A stretch of DNA of 11,985 bases from Pseudomonadota bacterium (GTDB taxonomy: Bacteria; Pseudomonadota; Gammaproteobacteria; Acidiferrobacterales; UBA6901), in contig JAJXUF010000096.1 of NCBI GenBank assembly GCA_021783175.1, forward strand, positions 1 through 11,985, read 5' to 3'. Positions 6,917 through 11,985 of this stretch are shown piece after piece (positions within the stretch are counted from its first letter, which is position 1; every line of letters begins with the position of its first letter). Under the pieces are notes generated by a model, which was given only the letters and a program-made list of their open reading frames with translations, ran no database searches and was not told where the DNA came from. The position numbers and the translations under genes are program-made.

Positions 6917-7813
6917 ATGAAGACCAATACACAATCGGAGCAGGCACGCTGGCTGGCGTTCATCAGTAGTGTGGGGATAATAATTGTCGGGGGCTATTTT
7001 GTGCTTTACCCCCAGACGCTCTTCAAGCCCGGTGCAAAGCTGTTCGATCTGGGTTACAACTTGGGGTTGGCCGGCGGCTTGATGATGCTGGCGCTCTTGC
7101 TCTACCCGTTGCGTAAGCGCTTCAAGTTCGCCAGCAAGATGGGTGCGCTGCCCAAATGGTTCAGGTGGCACATGTTGCTGGGGATTCTGGGCCCGCTCAC
7201 CATCATTTTCCATTCCACTTATCATGTGTACATTCCCTACCTTCACCCTATCGGCTCCCCGAACGCTGCGGTGGCCATGTTCAGCATGCTGCTTGTCGCC
7301 GGTAGCGGCATTTTCGGCCGCTTCTTCTACACTAAAATCCATCACGGCTTGTATGGCCGCATGTCCACACTCGACGAATTGCGTTCGAATCTGGAAAGTT
7401 CGGAAGATTTGAAAGCGGTGCTGAACGCTGCCCCGGACATCGGGAAAACACTTGAAGATTTTCGAACGCGCGTCGATGCCCATGCCCGGCAATCGGGCTA
7501 CGGGTTCATGAACTTTTTCACCGTAGGTTTCCAGACGATGAAGCTTTCACGGTCCCTGCCACAGCAGATCGGCCTGGTCATGCAAGCGCAGGCGGAAGTA
7601 AACGACCTTGATGCGGGGCGGTTCGCCGACATGGAACAGCGGGTTGCGGACTATCAGAAAATGATCGTTTCCTATCTCAACGCAGTGCGGGATGGATCGC
7701 AATTCAGCACCTACGAACGGTTGTTCTCGTGGTGGCACATCTTCCATGTCCCGCTGGTCTACTTGATGGTTTTCAGCGCCCTCTATCACGTTTATGCGGT
7801 GCATTTCTACTGA
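6917..7813 (+). CDS. Predicted di-heme b-type membrane cytochrome, ferric-reductase-like core without a flavin domain
   Basis: A 298-residue inner-membrane protein that I cannot assign to a named family. Five hydrophobic helices are visible: about 12-32, 46-66, 86-104, 117-137 and 273-295. The positive-inside rule (RKRFKFASK after helix 2) puts the N terminus inside and the C terminus in the periplasm. Helix 3 has His85 and His99 (plus His103). Helix 5 has His277 and His291 (plus His274 and His296). Both pairs are 14 residues apart and both helices run in the same direction. That is the arrangement that holds two stacked b hemes in cytochrome b and NADPH-oxidase/ferric-reductase cores. Between helices 4 and 5 lies a helical, charged cytoplasmic region (about 138-272) starting with GRFFYTKIHHGLYG. 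There is no FAD, NAD(P)H or Fe-S domain, so an electron partner must be separate. Likely role: moving electrons across the membrane, perhaps to or from quinone; heme binding is inferred, not shown. It stands between the diguanylate cyclase and ubiU. Confidence 0.72.
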   Translation: MKTNTQSEQARWLAFISSVGIIIVGGYFVLYPQTLFKPGAKLFDLGYNLGLAGGLMMLALLLYPLRKRFKFASKMGALPKWFRWHMLLGILGPLTIIFHSTYHVYIPYLHPIGSPNAAVAMFSMLLVAGSGIFGRFFYTKIHHGLYGRMSTLDELRSNLESSEDLKAVLNAAPDIGKTLEDFRTRVDAHARQSGYGFMNFFTVGFQTMKLSRSLPQQIGLVMQAQAEVNDLDAGRFADMEQRVADYQKMIVSYLNAVRDGSQFSTYERLFSWWHIFHVPLVYLMVFSALYHVYAVHFY

Positions 7814-7870
7814 CAGCGGCACCCTGCGTCACGTATCGCGCCGAGGCAGCGGCGACATTGCTTCTCTTCA

Positions 7871-7890
7871 GGCAGGCTATAACCACTGCC
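7871..7890 (+). terminator. Possible hairpin terminator after the membrane cytochrome-like gene
   Basis: GGCAG (7871-7875) and CTGCC (7886-7890) can pair around a 10-nt loop. The flanks CAGG and CCTG could extend the stem with a bulge. The downstream sequence is only mildly T-rich (GTCGTCTTTAG), so it is a poor intrinsic terminator. Its place, between a gene end and the next promoter, is suitable. Confidence 0.25.
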
Positions 7891-7917
7891 GCCTGTCGTC
7901 TTTAGACTCTCGGAAAA

Positions 7918-7931
7918 TTGACAATGATCAA
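7918..7931 (+). promoter_or_regulatory. FNR/ANR-type box upstream of ubiUVT
   Basis: TTGACAATGATCAA matches the FNR/ANR consensus TTGAT-N4-ATCAA at nine of ten defined positions. Its centre (7924.5) is about 41 nt upstream of the start site expected from the -10 element at 7953-7958. This is the class II activator position of FNR. It predicts activation of ubiUVT at low oxygen by an FNR-family regulator (FNR, ANR or possibly DNR, which share this motif). In E. coli the ubiUV genes are known to be under Fnr control. Confidence 0.8.
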
Positions 7932-7952
7932 TAGAGCAGACCGGGTCATGGC

Positions 7953-7958
7953 TATACT
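7953..7958 (+). promoter_or_regulatory. -10 element of the ubiU promoter
   Basis: TATACT matches TATAAT at five of six positions. No good -35 hexamer lies 17 nt upstream; that place is taken by the FNR-type box, as expected for an activator-dependent class II promoter. The predicted start site is near 7965, giving a leader of about 20 nt before the ubiU ATG. Confidence 0.65.
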
Positions 7959-7984
7959 GAATTCCCCTGCACAAGAAAGTCCAC

Positions 7985-8998
7985 ATGTTGCGCGACAAGA
8001 TCCCCCAGCTCATCTGCCCGGCCGGCAGTTTGCCCGCCCTCAAAGCGGCGGTCGATAACGGCGCCGATGCCGTCTATTTCGGTTACAAGAACGACACCAA
8101 CGCGCGCAACTTCGCAGGTCTCAATTTCGACGACAAGGCCATGCGCGAGGGCATACGTTATGCGCAGTCGCGCCACCGCGAGGTGCTGTTGGCCATCAAC
8201 ACCTTCGCCCAGCCGGGCCGCGACGCCGATTGGCAACGCGCCGTCGACGGCGCCGCCGAACTCGGCGTCGATGCGGTGATCCTCGCCGACGTCGGACTGC
8301 TCGACTATGCTGCCAGACGCCATCCCGGCCTGCGCCTGCACCTTTCGGTACAGGGATCTGCAACCAGTTACGAGGCGGTGAATTTTGCGCAGCGTGAATT
8401 CGGTGTACGCCGCGCGGTGCTGCCGCGCGTGTTGACGCTGGCGCAGGTCGAGAACGTGATCAGGAACACCGCGGTCGAGATCGAGGTCTTCGGTTTCGGC
8501 AGTTTGTGCGTGATGAACGAAGGACGCTGCTGGCTCTCTTCCTACGCTACCGGCGAATCGCCGAACACGGTCGGGGCGTGTTCGCCGGCCAAATATGTCA
8601 AATGGGAAAAGTCGCCGGGCATGATGTCGACGCGACTGAACGGCATCCTGATCGACCGCTTTGGCGACGACGAACCGGCAGGCTATCCGACGCTGTGCAA
8701 AGGGCGCTTCGACGTGAACGGCGCAACCTACTATGCGTTGGAAGAACCAACCAGCCTCAACGTGCTGGAGATCCTGCCGGAGATCGCCCGGGCAGGCGTC
8801 GCGGCGATCAAGGTAGAGGGGCGCCAGCGCAGCCCTGCCTATGTCGCGCAAGTCACCCGGAACATGCGCGCGGCGCTTGATGCGCTGGCATCCGAAGGCG
8901 AGCACTATCAAGTGAAGCAGGCCTGGCAGGCCGAACTGGCCAAGGTGTCGGAAGGCAGCCAGGCGACCCTCGGCGCATACAGCCGCCCTTGGAGATAA
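7985..8998 (+). CDS. ubiU: UbiU, U32-family protein of O2-independent ubiquinone synthesis
   Basis: A 337-residue protein of the peptidase U32 family, clearly orthologous to E. coli UbiU (YhbU). Shared blocks are [33 protein letters not shown] text, [36 protein letters not shown] and [12 protein letters not shown]. Cys175, Cys182, Cys199 and Cys238 have the same spacing (7, 17, 39) as the four cysteines that hold the [4Fe-4S] cluster of E. coli UbiU. With UbiV it forms the complex needed to hydroxylate the ubiquinone ring without O2, replacing the flavin mono-oxygenases UbiI, UbiH and UbiF. Despite the family name it is not expected to be a protease. The ATG at 7985 is preceded only by a weak AAGAAAG. 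It is the first gene of the operon; ubiV begins 4 nt after its stop. Confidence 0.96.
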   Translation: MLRDKIPQLICPAGSLPALKAAVDNGADAVYFGYKNDTNARNFAGLNFDDKAMREGIRYAQSRHREVLLAINTFAQPGRDADWQRAVDGAAELGVDAVILADVGLLDYAARRHPGLRLHLSVQGSATSYEAVNFAQREFGVRRAVLPRVLTLAQVENVIRNTAVEIEVFGFGSLCVMNEGRCWLSSYATGESPNTVGACSPAKYVKWEKSPGMMSTRLNGILIDRFGDDEPAGYPTLCKGRFDVNGATYYALEEPTSLNVLEILPEIARAGVAAIKVEGRQRSPAYVAQVTRNMRAALDALASEGEHYQVKQAWQAELAKVSEGSQATLGAYSRPWR

Positions 8999-9002
8999 CC
9001 GC

Positions 9003-9908
9003 ATGAAACTCGCACTGGGTCCCCTGCTCTACTTCTGGCCGAAACAGGCCGTGCTCGATTTCTATGCCGAGATGGCGCAGAACCCGGCACTCGACATCAT
9101 CTACGTCGGCGAGGTGGTCTGCTCCCGCCGCCAGCAATTGCGCGTGTCCGACTGGATCGCGCTGGCGCGCGAACTCTCCGATACCGGCAAGGAGGTCGTC
9201 GTCTCGGCTCAGGCATTGCTCGAATCGGAAAGTGACCTGAAGGCATTGCGCCGGCTGATGGACGAGGCCAACTGCAAGGTCGAAGCCAACGATCTGGGCG
9301 CGGTGAATGTTGCCGCCGGGCGTCCTTTCGTCGCAGGCCCGCATCTGAATATCTATAACGAGAGTACGCTGGCGACCTATGCGCGCTACGGCATGCAGCG
9401 CTGGGTGCCGCCGCTGGAGGCAGACCGCAAGCTGATCGAGATGTTGCACGCTAGCCGCCCGGCCGGGGTCGAGACCGAGGTCTTCGCCTTCGGCAAACTG
9501 GCGCTGGCGTTTTCGGCCCGCTGTTTCACCGCCCGCCATTACGACCTGAACAAGGACGACTGCCAGTTCAAATGCATGGAGCACCCGGAAGGAATAACGC
9601 TGAATACGCGCGAAGGCCAGCCCTTCCTGGCTATCAACGGCATCCAGACCATGTCGGCGCAGAGTTACAATTTGCTCGACCAGATGCCGGACATGCTGAA
9701 GATGGGGATCGATATCGTTCGCATCAGTCCGCAGCCGCGGCATACCCCGGCCATCATCGCGGCCTTCGACGCGGCACGGCATGGAAGAACAATCGGCCCC
9801 GATACGCGCGATTGGAACTCCAACGGTCTGGTTGACGGATACTGGTTTGGCGAAGCCGGCATCGTACAGCGCCATCAAAGTAAAATTCACGAACTGCAAG
9901 GAGCTTAA
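9003..9908 (+). CDS. ubiV: UbiV, U32-family partner of UbiU
   Basis: A 301-residue U32-family protein matching E. coli UbiV (YhbV): [17 protein letters not shown] at the start, then [36 protein letters not shown] and [21 protein letters not shown]. Cys40, Cys174, Cys187 and Cys191 match the four cluster ligands of the E. coli protein, including the exact 13- and 4-residue spacing of the last three. UbiV forms a heterodimer with UbiU, and both Fe-S clusters are needed for ubiquinone synthesis in the absence of O2. GGAG at 8991-8994, inside the end of ubiU, lies 8 nt before the ATG, so the two are translated together. ubiT begins 2 nt after its stop. Confidence 0.96.
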   Translation: MKLALGPLLYFWPKQAVLDFYAEMAQNPALDIIYVGEVVCSRRQQLRVSDWIALARELSDTGKEVVVSAQALLESESDLKALRRLMDEANCKVEANDLGAVNVAAGRPFVAGPHLNIYNESTLATYARYGMQRWVPPLEADRKLIEMLHASRPAGVETEVFAFGKLALAFSARCFTARHYDLNKDDCQFKCMEHPEGITLNTREGQPFLAINGIQTMSAQSYNLLDQMPDMLKMGIDIVRISPQPRHTPAIIAAFDAARHGRTIGPDTRDWNSNGLVDGYWFGEAGIVQRHQSKIHELQGA

Positions 9909-9910
9909 TC

Positions 9911-10363
9911 ATGAGCCAGCGTTTCAACATCCCGAAATTCAAGTTGCCCGCGCTGGTTGCGCGCATCGGCGTTCACCTGCCGCAATGGCCGCATGCAATG
10001 ACGCTGACTGCAGGACTGAATGCCGCCGCCCGAATGAAACTGCTGCCTATGGATAGTCTGGAATTACTGGAAGGCCGCAGCTTCCTGGTCGAGGTGCTGG
10101 ATACCGGCGGACGCGCCTGTTTTACCTATCGTGCAGGCCTGTTCCGCCCCCTGTTTTCGTCACCGCTCACACCGGATCTTTCCTTCCGTGCGAACTTCTC
10201 CGCTTTCATGCAACTGCTGGCCCGCCAGGAAGATCCCGACACACTCTTCTTTAACCGTGAATTGTCGATCGAAGGCGATACCGAACTCGGGTTAATCGTC
10301 AAGAACATGCTCGATGCAGTTGACTGGCCACAACTCCCGAAATTGCCTGTTTTCAACAACTGA
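9911..10363 (+). CDS. ubiT: UbiT, SCP2-domain lipid-binding accessory protein of O2-independent ubiquinone synthesis
   Basis: A 150-residue protein with a short N-terminal segment and an SCP2 (sterol carrier protein 2) fold at about residues 30-135. Recognisable stretches are LNAAARMKLLPMDSLELLEGRSFLVEVLDTG and the segment around LFFNRELSIEGDTELGLIVKNMLDAVDWP. In E. coli UbiT (YhbT) is the anaerobic counterpart of UbiJ and is thought to hold the hydrophobic quinone precursor for the Ubi enzymes. It is shorter than the E. coli protein (174 residues), mainly at the C terminus. AAGGAG (9898-9903), in the end of ubiV, lies 7 nt before the ATG. Gene order and spacing make it the third cistron of ubiUVT; in E. 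coli ubiT is divergent from ubiUV. Confidence 0.92.
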   Translation: MSQRFNIPKFKLPALVARIGVHLPQWPHAMTLTAGLNAAARMKLLPMDSLELLEGRSFLVEVLDTGGRACFTYRAGLFRPLFSSPLTPDLSFRANFSAFMQLLARQEDPDTLFFNRELSIEGDTELGLIVKNMLDAVDWPQLPKLPVFNN

Positions 10364-10521
10364 ACGCACCCGATCGGCGTCGGCATATCTGCTGCGATTT
10401 TCCTGCAAAAAACAGAGATACGCGCCAAAGCGCGGCGCTACCGCGGCCCGATTTGTTTCCATTACATGTACGCTTTATTAAATTATTTTCATCTGCAGCT
10501 CTTTCACTACTCCGTAAGTAC

Positions 10522-10536
10522 AATCGATCATCGATT
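10522..10536. promoter_or_regulatory. 15-bp perfect palindrome upstream of the hemerythrin gene, possible operator
   Basis: AATCGATCATCGATT is a perfect inverted repeat around the central C at 10529. With a one-base shift it is flanked by a further ACA/TGT pair. It does not match the FNR consensus. It lies 134 bp before the hemerythrin start and could bind a dimeric regulator; the regulator is unknown. Confidence 0.35.
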
Positions 10537-10539
10537 TGT

Positions 10540-10557
10540 TTTCGTCGGAATACGAAA
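10540..10557. repeat. Short inverted repeat TTTCGT / ACGAAA
   Basis: TTTCGT (10540-10545) and ACGAAA (10552-10557) pair around a 6-nt loop, only 4 bp after the 15-bp palindrome. The two together make a compact structured element. No T tract follows, so this is not a terminator. Confidence 0.3.
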
Positions 10558-10670
10558 GCCGATCTTGCCAATCGCCCACTTGCCTTGGGCCAATTTGTGC
10601 GGTTGCTTGACGCATTGGCTGTTTAAAAGACCACTTCAATTTTATTTCCGGGAAACGGAGTTCATGCATC

Positions 10671-11099
10671 ATGGAATGGAAAGATGAATATTCGGTCGGA
10701 ATACTCGAGATAGATGACCAGCACAAACTTCTGTTGCAGAGTTTTACCGAGATAGAAGAATCAATAAAACTGGGGCAGGGCTGGTCCAATACGCACTACG
10801 CCATACTTGAGTTGAACCAACTGGCAAGAATGCATTTCACTTTCGAGGAAGCGATTATGCATATGTTCGGTTATCCGGAAACGGAAGCGCATAAAAAGGA
10901 ACATCAGCAATTTTTTGCCAAGGTAGCCAGCATAGAAAGACACTCTCTGAAAAAATCTGCCGAAGTCGAAATGGTCCAGTTTCTTCGAAGCTGGTTGACG
11001 ATGCACATACTCGGAAGTGACAGGGGTTATGCGAAACATATTTTTTCCGGGGCACAGGTTGTCAGGTCCAACTACGATTCTTTGATTCACATGGGCTGA
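10671..11099 (+). CDS. Bacteriohemerythrin (single-domain, non-heme di-iron O2-binding protein)
   Basis: A 142-residue cytoplasmic protein consisting of one hemerythrin domain. The family opening (MEWKDEYSVGILEIDDQHK) is present, and so are all seven di-iron ligands: His18, His55, Glu59, His74, His78, His112 and Asp117. They sit in the expected motifs HFTFEE, HKKEH and HILGSD. Proteins of this kind bind O2 reversibly and act in O2 storage, delivery or sensing. There is no fused signalling domain, so a direct chemotaxis role is not indicated. ACGGAG (10655-10660) lies 10 nt before the ATG; the nearer ATG at 10664 is out of frame. Codon use is visibly A+T-richer than in the fli and ubi genes, with many AAA, ATA and GAA codons. 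It stands alone between ubiT and a convergent gene. Confidence 0.95.
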   Translation: MEWKDEYSVGILEIDDQHKLLLQSFTEIEESIKLGQGWSNTHYAILELNQLARMHFTFEEAIMHMFGYPETEAHKKEHQQFFAKVASIERHSLKKSAEVEMVQFLRSWLTMHILGSDRGYAKHIFSGAQVVRSNYDSLIHMG

Positions 11100-11128
11100 G
11101 AAAAAATATTCGGCTGCTCAGAAAGTCT

Positions 11129-11144
11129 GTCTCTGATGAGAGAC
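11129..11144. terminator. Hairpin between two convergent genes, possible terminator
   Basis: GTCTCT (11129-11134) and AGAGAC (11139-11144) form a perfect 6-bp stem with a 4-nt loop (GATG). It sits between the converging hemerythrin and FAH-family genes, where a shared terminator would be useful. No T tract follows directly on either strand (a run of T appears about 20 nt away on the minus strand), so termination is uncertain. Confidence 0.3.
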
Positions 11145-11240
11145 CGTTCAAGAAATTTTCAACCGGCATTACACGGAAGAAGCAGAACAAAAAATGGATG
11201 TATAAAAATCACACCATGATATTCTCCTTCCTCGCTGCCA

Positions 11241-11985
11241 TTAAGCAAGCCTGAACTTCAGTTCCCCCAGCTTCTCGATCGAGCTGACGATCTCGTCGCC
11301 GGCCTTGAGCCAGACCTGCTTGTCCTTTGGATAACCCAGGATCACGCCATGCGGTGTGCCGGTAAAGATGATGTCGCCCGGCTCCAGCGTCCAATGCCTG
11401 GAGATATAGGCGATCATCTGCTGGGTATTGAAGATGAAGTCATTGGTGTTCCACGATTGGCGCACCTCGCCATTCACACGCGTTTCCAGCTTCAGGTTGT
11501 TCGGGTCTCCGACCAGGTCGGCCGAAACGAAATAGGGGCCTATCGGTGCAAATTTGTCGAGCGTCTTGCCTATCATCCATTGGCTGCTCGGCAGTTCCAA
11601 CTGCAGGTCGCGTGCGGAAAAATCGTTTGCCGAGCAATATCCGGCGACATAATTCAGGGCATCGGCTTCAGGAACATTGCGGGCCGGCTTGCCGATGACG
11701 ATCAGCATCTCCGTTTCATAGTCGAATTTGTAGGAAATGTCCCTGGGAGGCAAGTCGATGGTGCAATTGTGGGCGGCCAACGCATTGTTGAATTTATTGA
11801 ATAGCGGCGGCACACGCGGCTCCTGCATGCCGATCTCTTTCGCATGGCGTTTGTAGTTGAGGCCGACACAAACGATCTTTCCGGGATTGGTGAAAAGTCG
11901 CCCGTAGGTGATATTGGCCTCGTCGAGCAGGGCCGGCTTGATCTTGATATTGCCGCTGTTGGCAGCGATTCTGGAGAGTCCGAGA
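11241..11985 (-). CDS. Fumarylacetoacetate hydrolase family protein, C-terminal 247 residues (5' end outside the window)
   Basis: On the minus strand the frame stays open through the right edge of the window. The real protein therefore starts beyond 11985, and the internal Met codon at 11828 is not the start. The visible part opens with the short N-terminal domain and then the FAH core: KIVCVGLNYKRHAKEIG, DYETEM, CSANDFSARD, GKTLDKFAPIGPY and PGDIIFTGTPHGV. The metal ligands are seen as Glu90, Glu92 and Asp121 (numbering from the first visible residue). Their spacing (2 and 29) equals that of FAHD1-type enzymes. Members cleave or decarboxylate beta-keto acids (acylpyruvates, oxaloacetate, 2-hydroxyhepta-2,4-diene-1,7-dioate, 2,4-diketo sugar acids); the substrate cannot be told from this sequence. 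Probably about 30 residues are missing. It converges with the hemerythrin gene and has GC-rich codon use like the left part of the window. Confidence 0.93.
   Translation of the reverse strand, partial: LGLSRIAANSGNIKIKPALLDEANITYGRLFTNPGKIVCVGLNYKRHAKEIGMQEPRVPPLFNKFNNALAAHNCTIDLPPRDISYKFDYETEMLIVIGKPARNVPEADALNYVAGYCSANDFSARDLQLELPSSQWMIGKTLDKFAPIGPYFVSADLVGDPNNLKLETRVNGEVRQSWNTNDFIFNTQQMIAYISRHWTLEPGDIIFTGTPHGVILGYPKDKQVWLKAGDEIVSSIEKLGELKFRLA

Larger units (their letters stand above)
10364..10670. other. 307-bp intergenic region, A+T-rich leader of the hemerythrin gene
   Basis: No gene is supported here. The first 80 bp have short GC-rich inverted repeats: CCGATCGG at 10370-10377, and GCGCC/GGCGC at 10422-10426 and 10434-10438. 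None is followed by a T tract, so no terminator is called for ubiT. From about 10450 the base composition becomes A+T-rich. Two further inverted repeats follow at 10522-10536 and 10540-10557. A TTGACG at 10607-10612 has no good -10 partner. TTGTTT (10453-10458) with TATTAA (10476-10481), spacer 17, is a weak promoter option. Confidence 0.5.

Noticed and set aside
6718..6969. 83-codon frame on the + strand between the cyclase and the membrane cytochrome-like gene
   Set aside because: It begins with TTG directly at the cyclase stop, has no ribosome binding site and runs into the better-supported gene at 6917 in another frame.
7985..9908. Reading the two U32-family genes as collagenase-like proteases
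   Set aside because: Length, sequence blocks, cysteine spacing and the adjacent SCP2 gene identify them as UbiU and UbiV, which are not expected to be proteases.
10370..10438. GC-rich inverted repeats after ubiT considered as a terminator
   Set aside because: The stems are only 4-5 bp, and no run of T follows within the expected distance.
10466..10687. 73-codon frame on the + strand before the hemerythrin gene
   Set aside because: It has no Shine-Dalgarno sequence, overlaps the hemerythrin start, covers the palindromes and has no recognisable composition or domain.

Overview
The window looks like a chromosomal segment of a flagellated betaproteobacterium. This rests on flagellar protein sequences that resemble the proteobacterial E. 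coli type, on GC-rich codon use, and on an O2-independent ubiquinone pathway. A member of the Nitrosomonadales (for example a Gallionellaceae relative) would fit, but the genus cannot be fixed from the sequence. All genes run on the + strand except the last, partial one.

Region 1 (2-4852) is a tightly packed flagellar operon: the 3' end of fliK, then fliL, fliM, fliN, fliO, fliP, fliQ and fliR. It encodes the hook-length ruler, the stator-associated FliL, the switch/C-ring proteins FliM and FliN, and the membrane export gate FliO/P/Q/R. Several genes overlap (fliM/fliN by 8 nt, fliO/fliP by 11 nt) or nearly touch (fliQ/fliR, 1 nt). FliL carries an unusual Ala/Pro-rich insertion near its C terminus.

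Region 2 (5086-7813) holds two separately placed membrane proteins. One is a diguanylate cyclase with periplasmic sensor, HAMP, PAS and GGDEF domains; its catalytic motif is intact and its inhibitory I-site is degenerate. The other is a five-helix membrane protein whose histidines have the geometry of a di-heme b-type cytochrome. It has no attached flavin or NAD(P)H domain and a large cytoplasmic insertion. It is the least understood gene here.

Region 3 (7918-10363) is a ubiU-ubiV-ubiT operon for O2-independent ubiquinone biosynthesis. Both U32 proteins keep the four cysteines that bind their Fe-S clusters. A near-perfect FNR/ANR box sits at the class II activator distance from a good -10 element, so the operon is predicted to be switched on when oxygen is low.

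Region 4 (10364-11240) is an A+T-richer stretch with a long leader containing a 15-bp palindrome and a complete single-domain bacteriohemerythrin gene. Region 5 (11241-11985, minus strand) is the 3' part of a fumarylacetoacetate-hydrolase-family gene converging on the hemerythrin gene.

Taken together, the right half has a low-oxygen and redox theme (membrane b-type cytochrome, anaerobic quinone synthesis, O2-binding hemerythrin), next to motility and c-di-GMP functions in the left half. No tRNA, rRNA, CRISPR array, insertion sequence or long repeat was seen.
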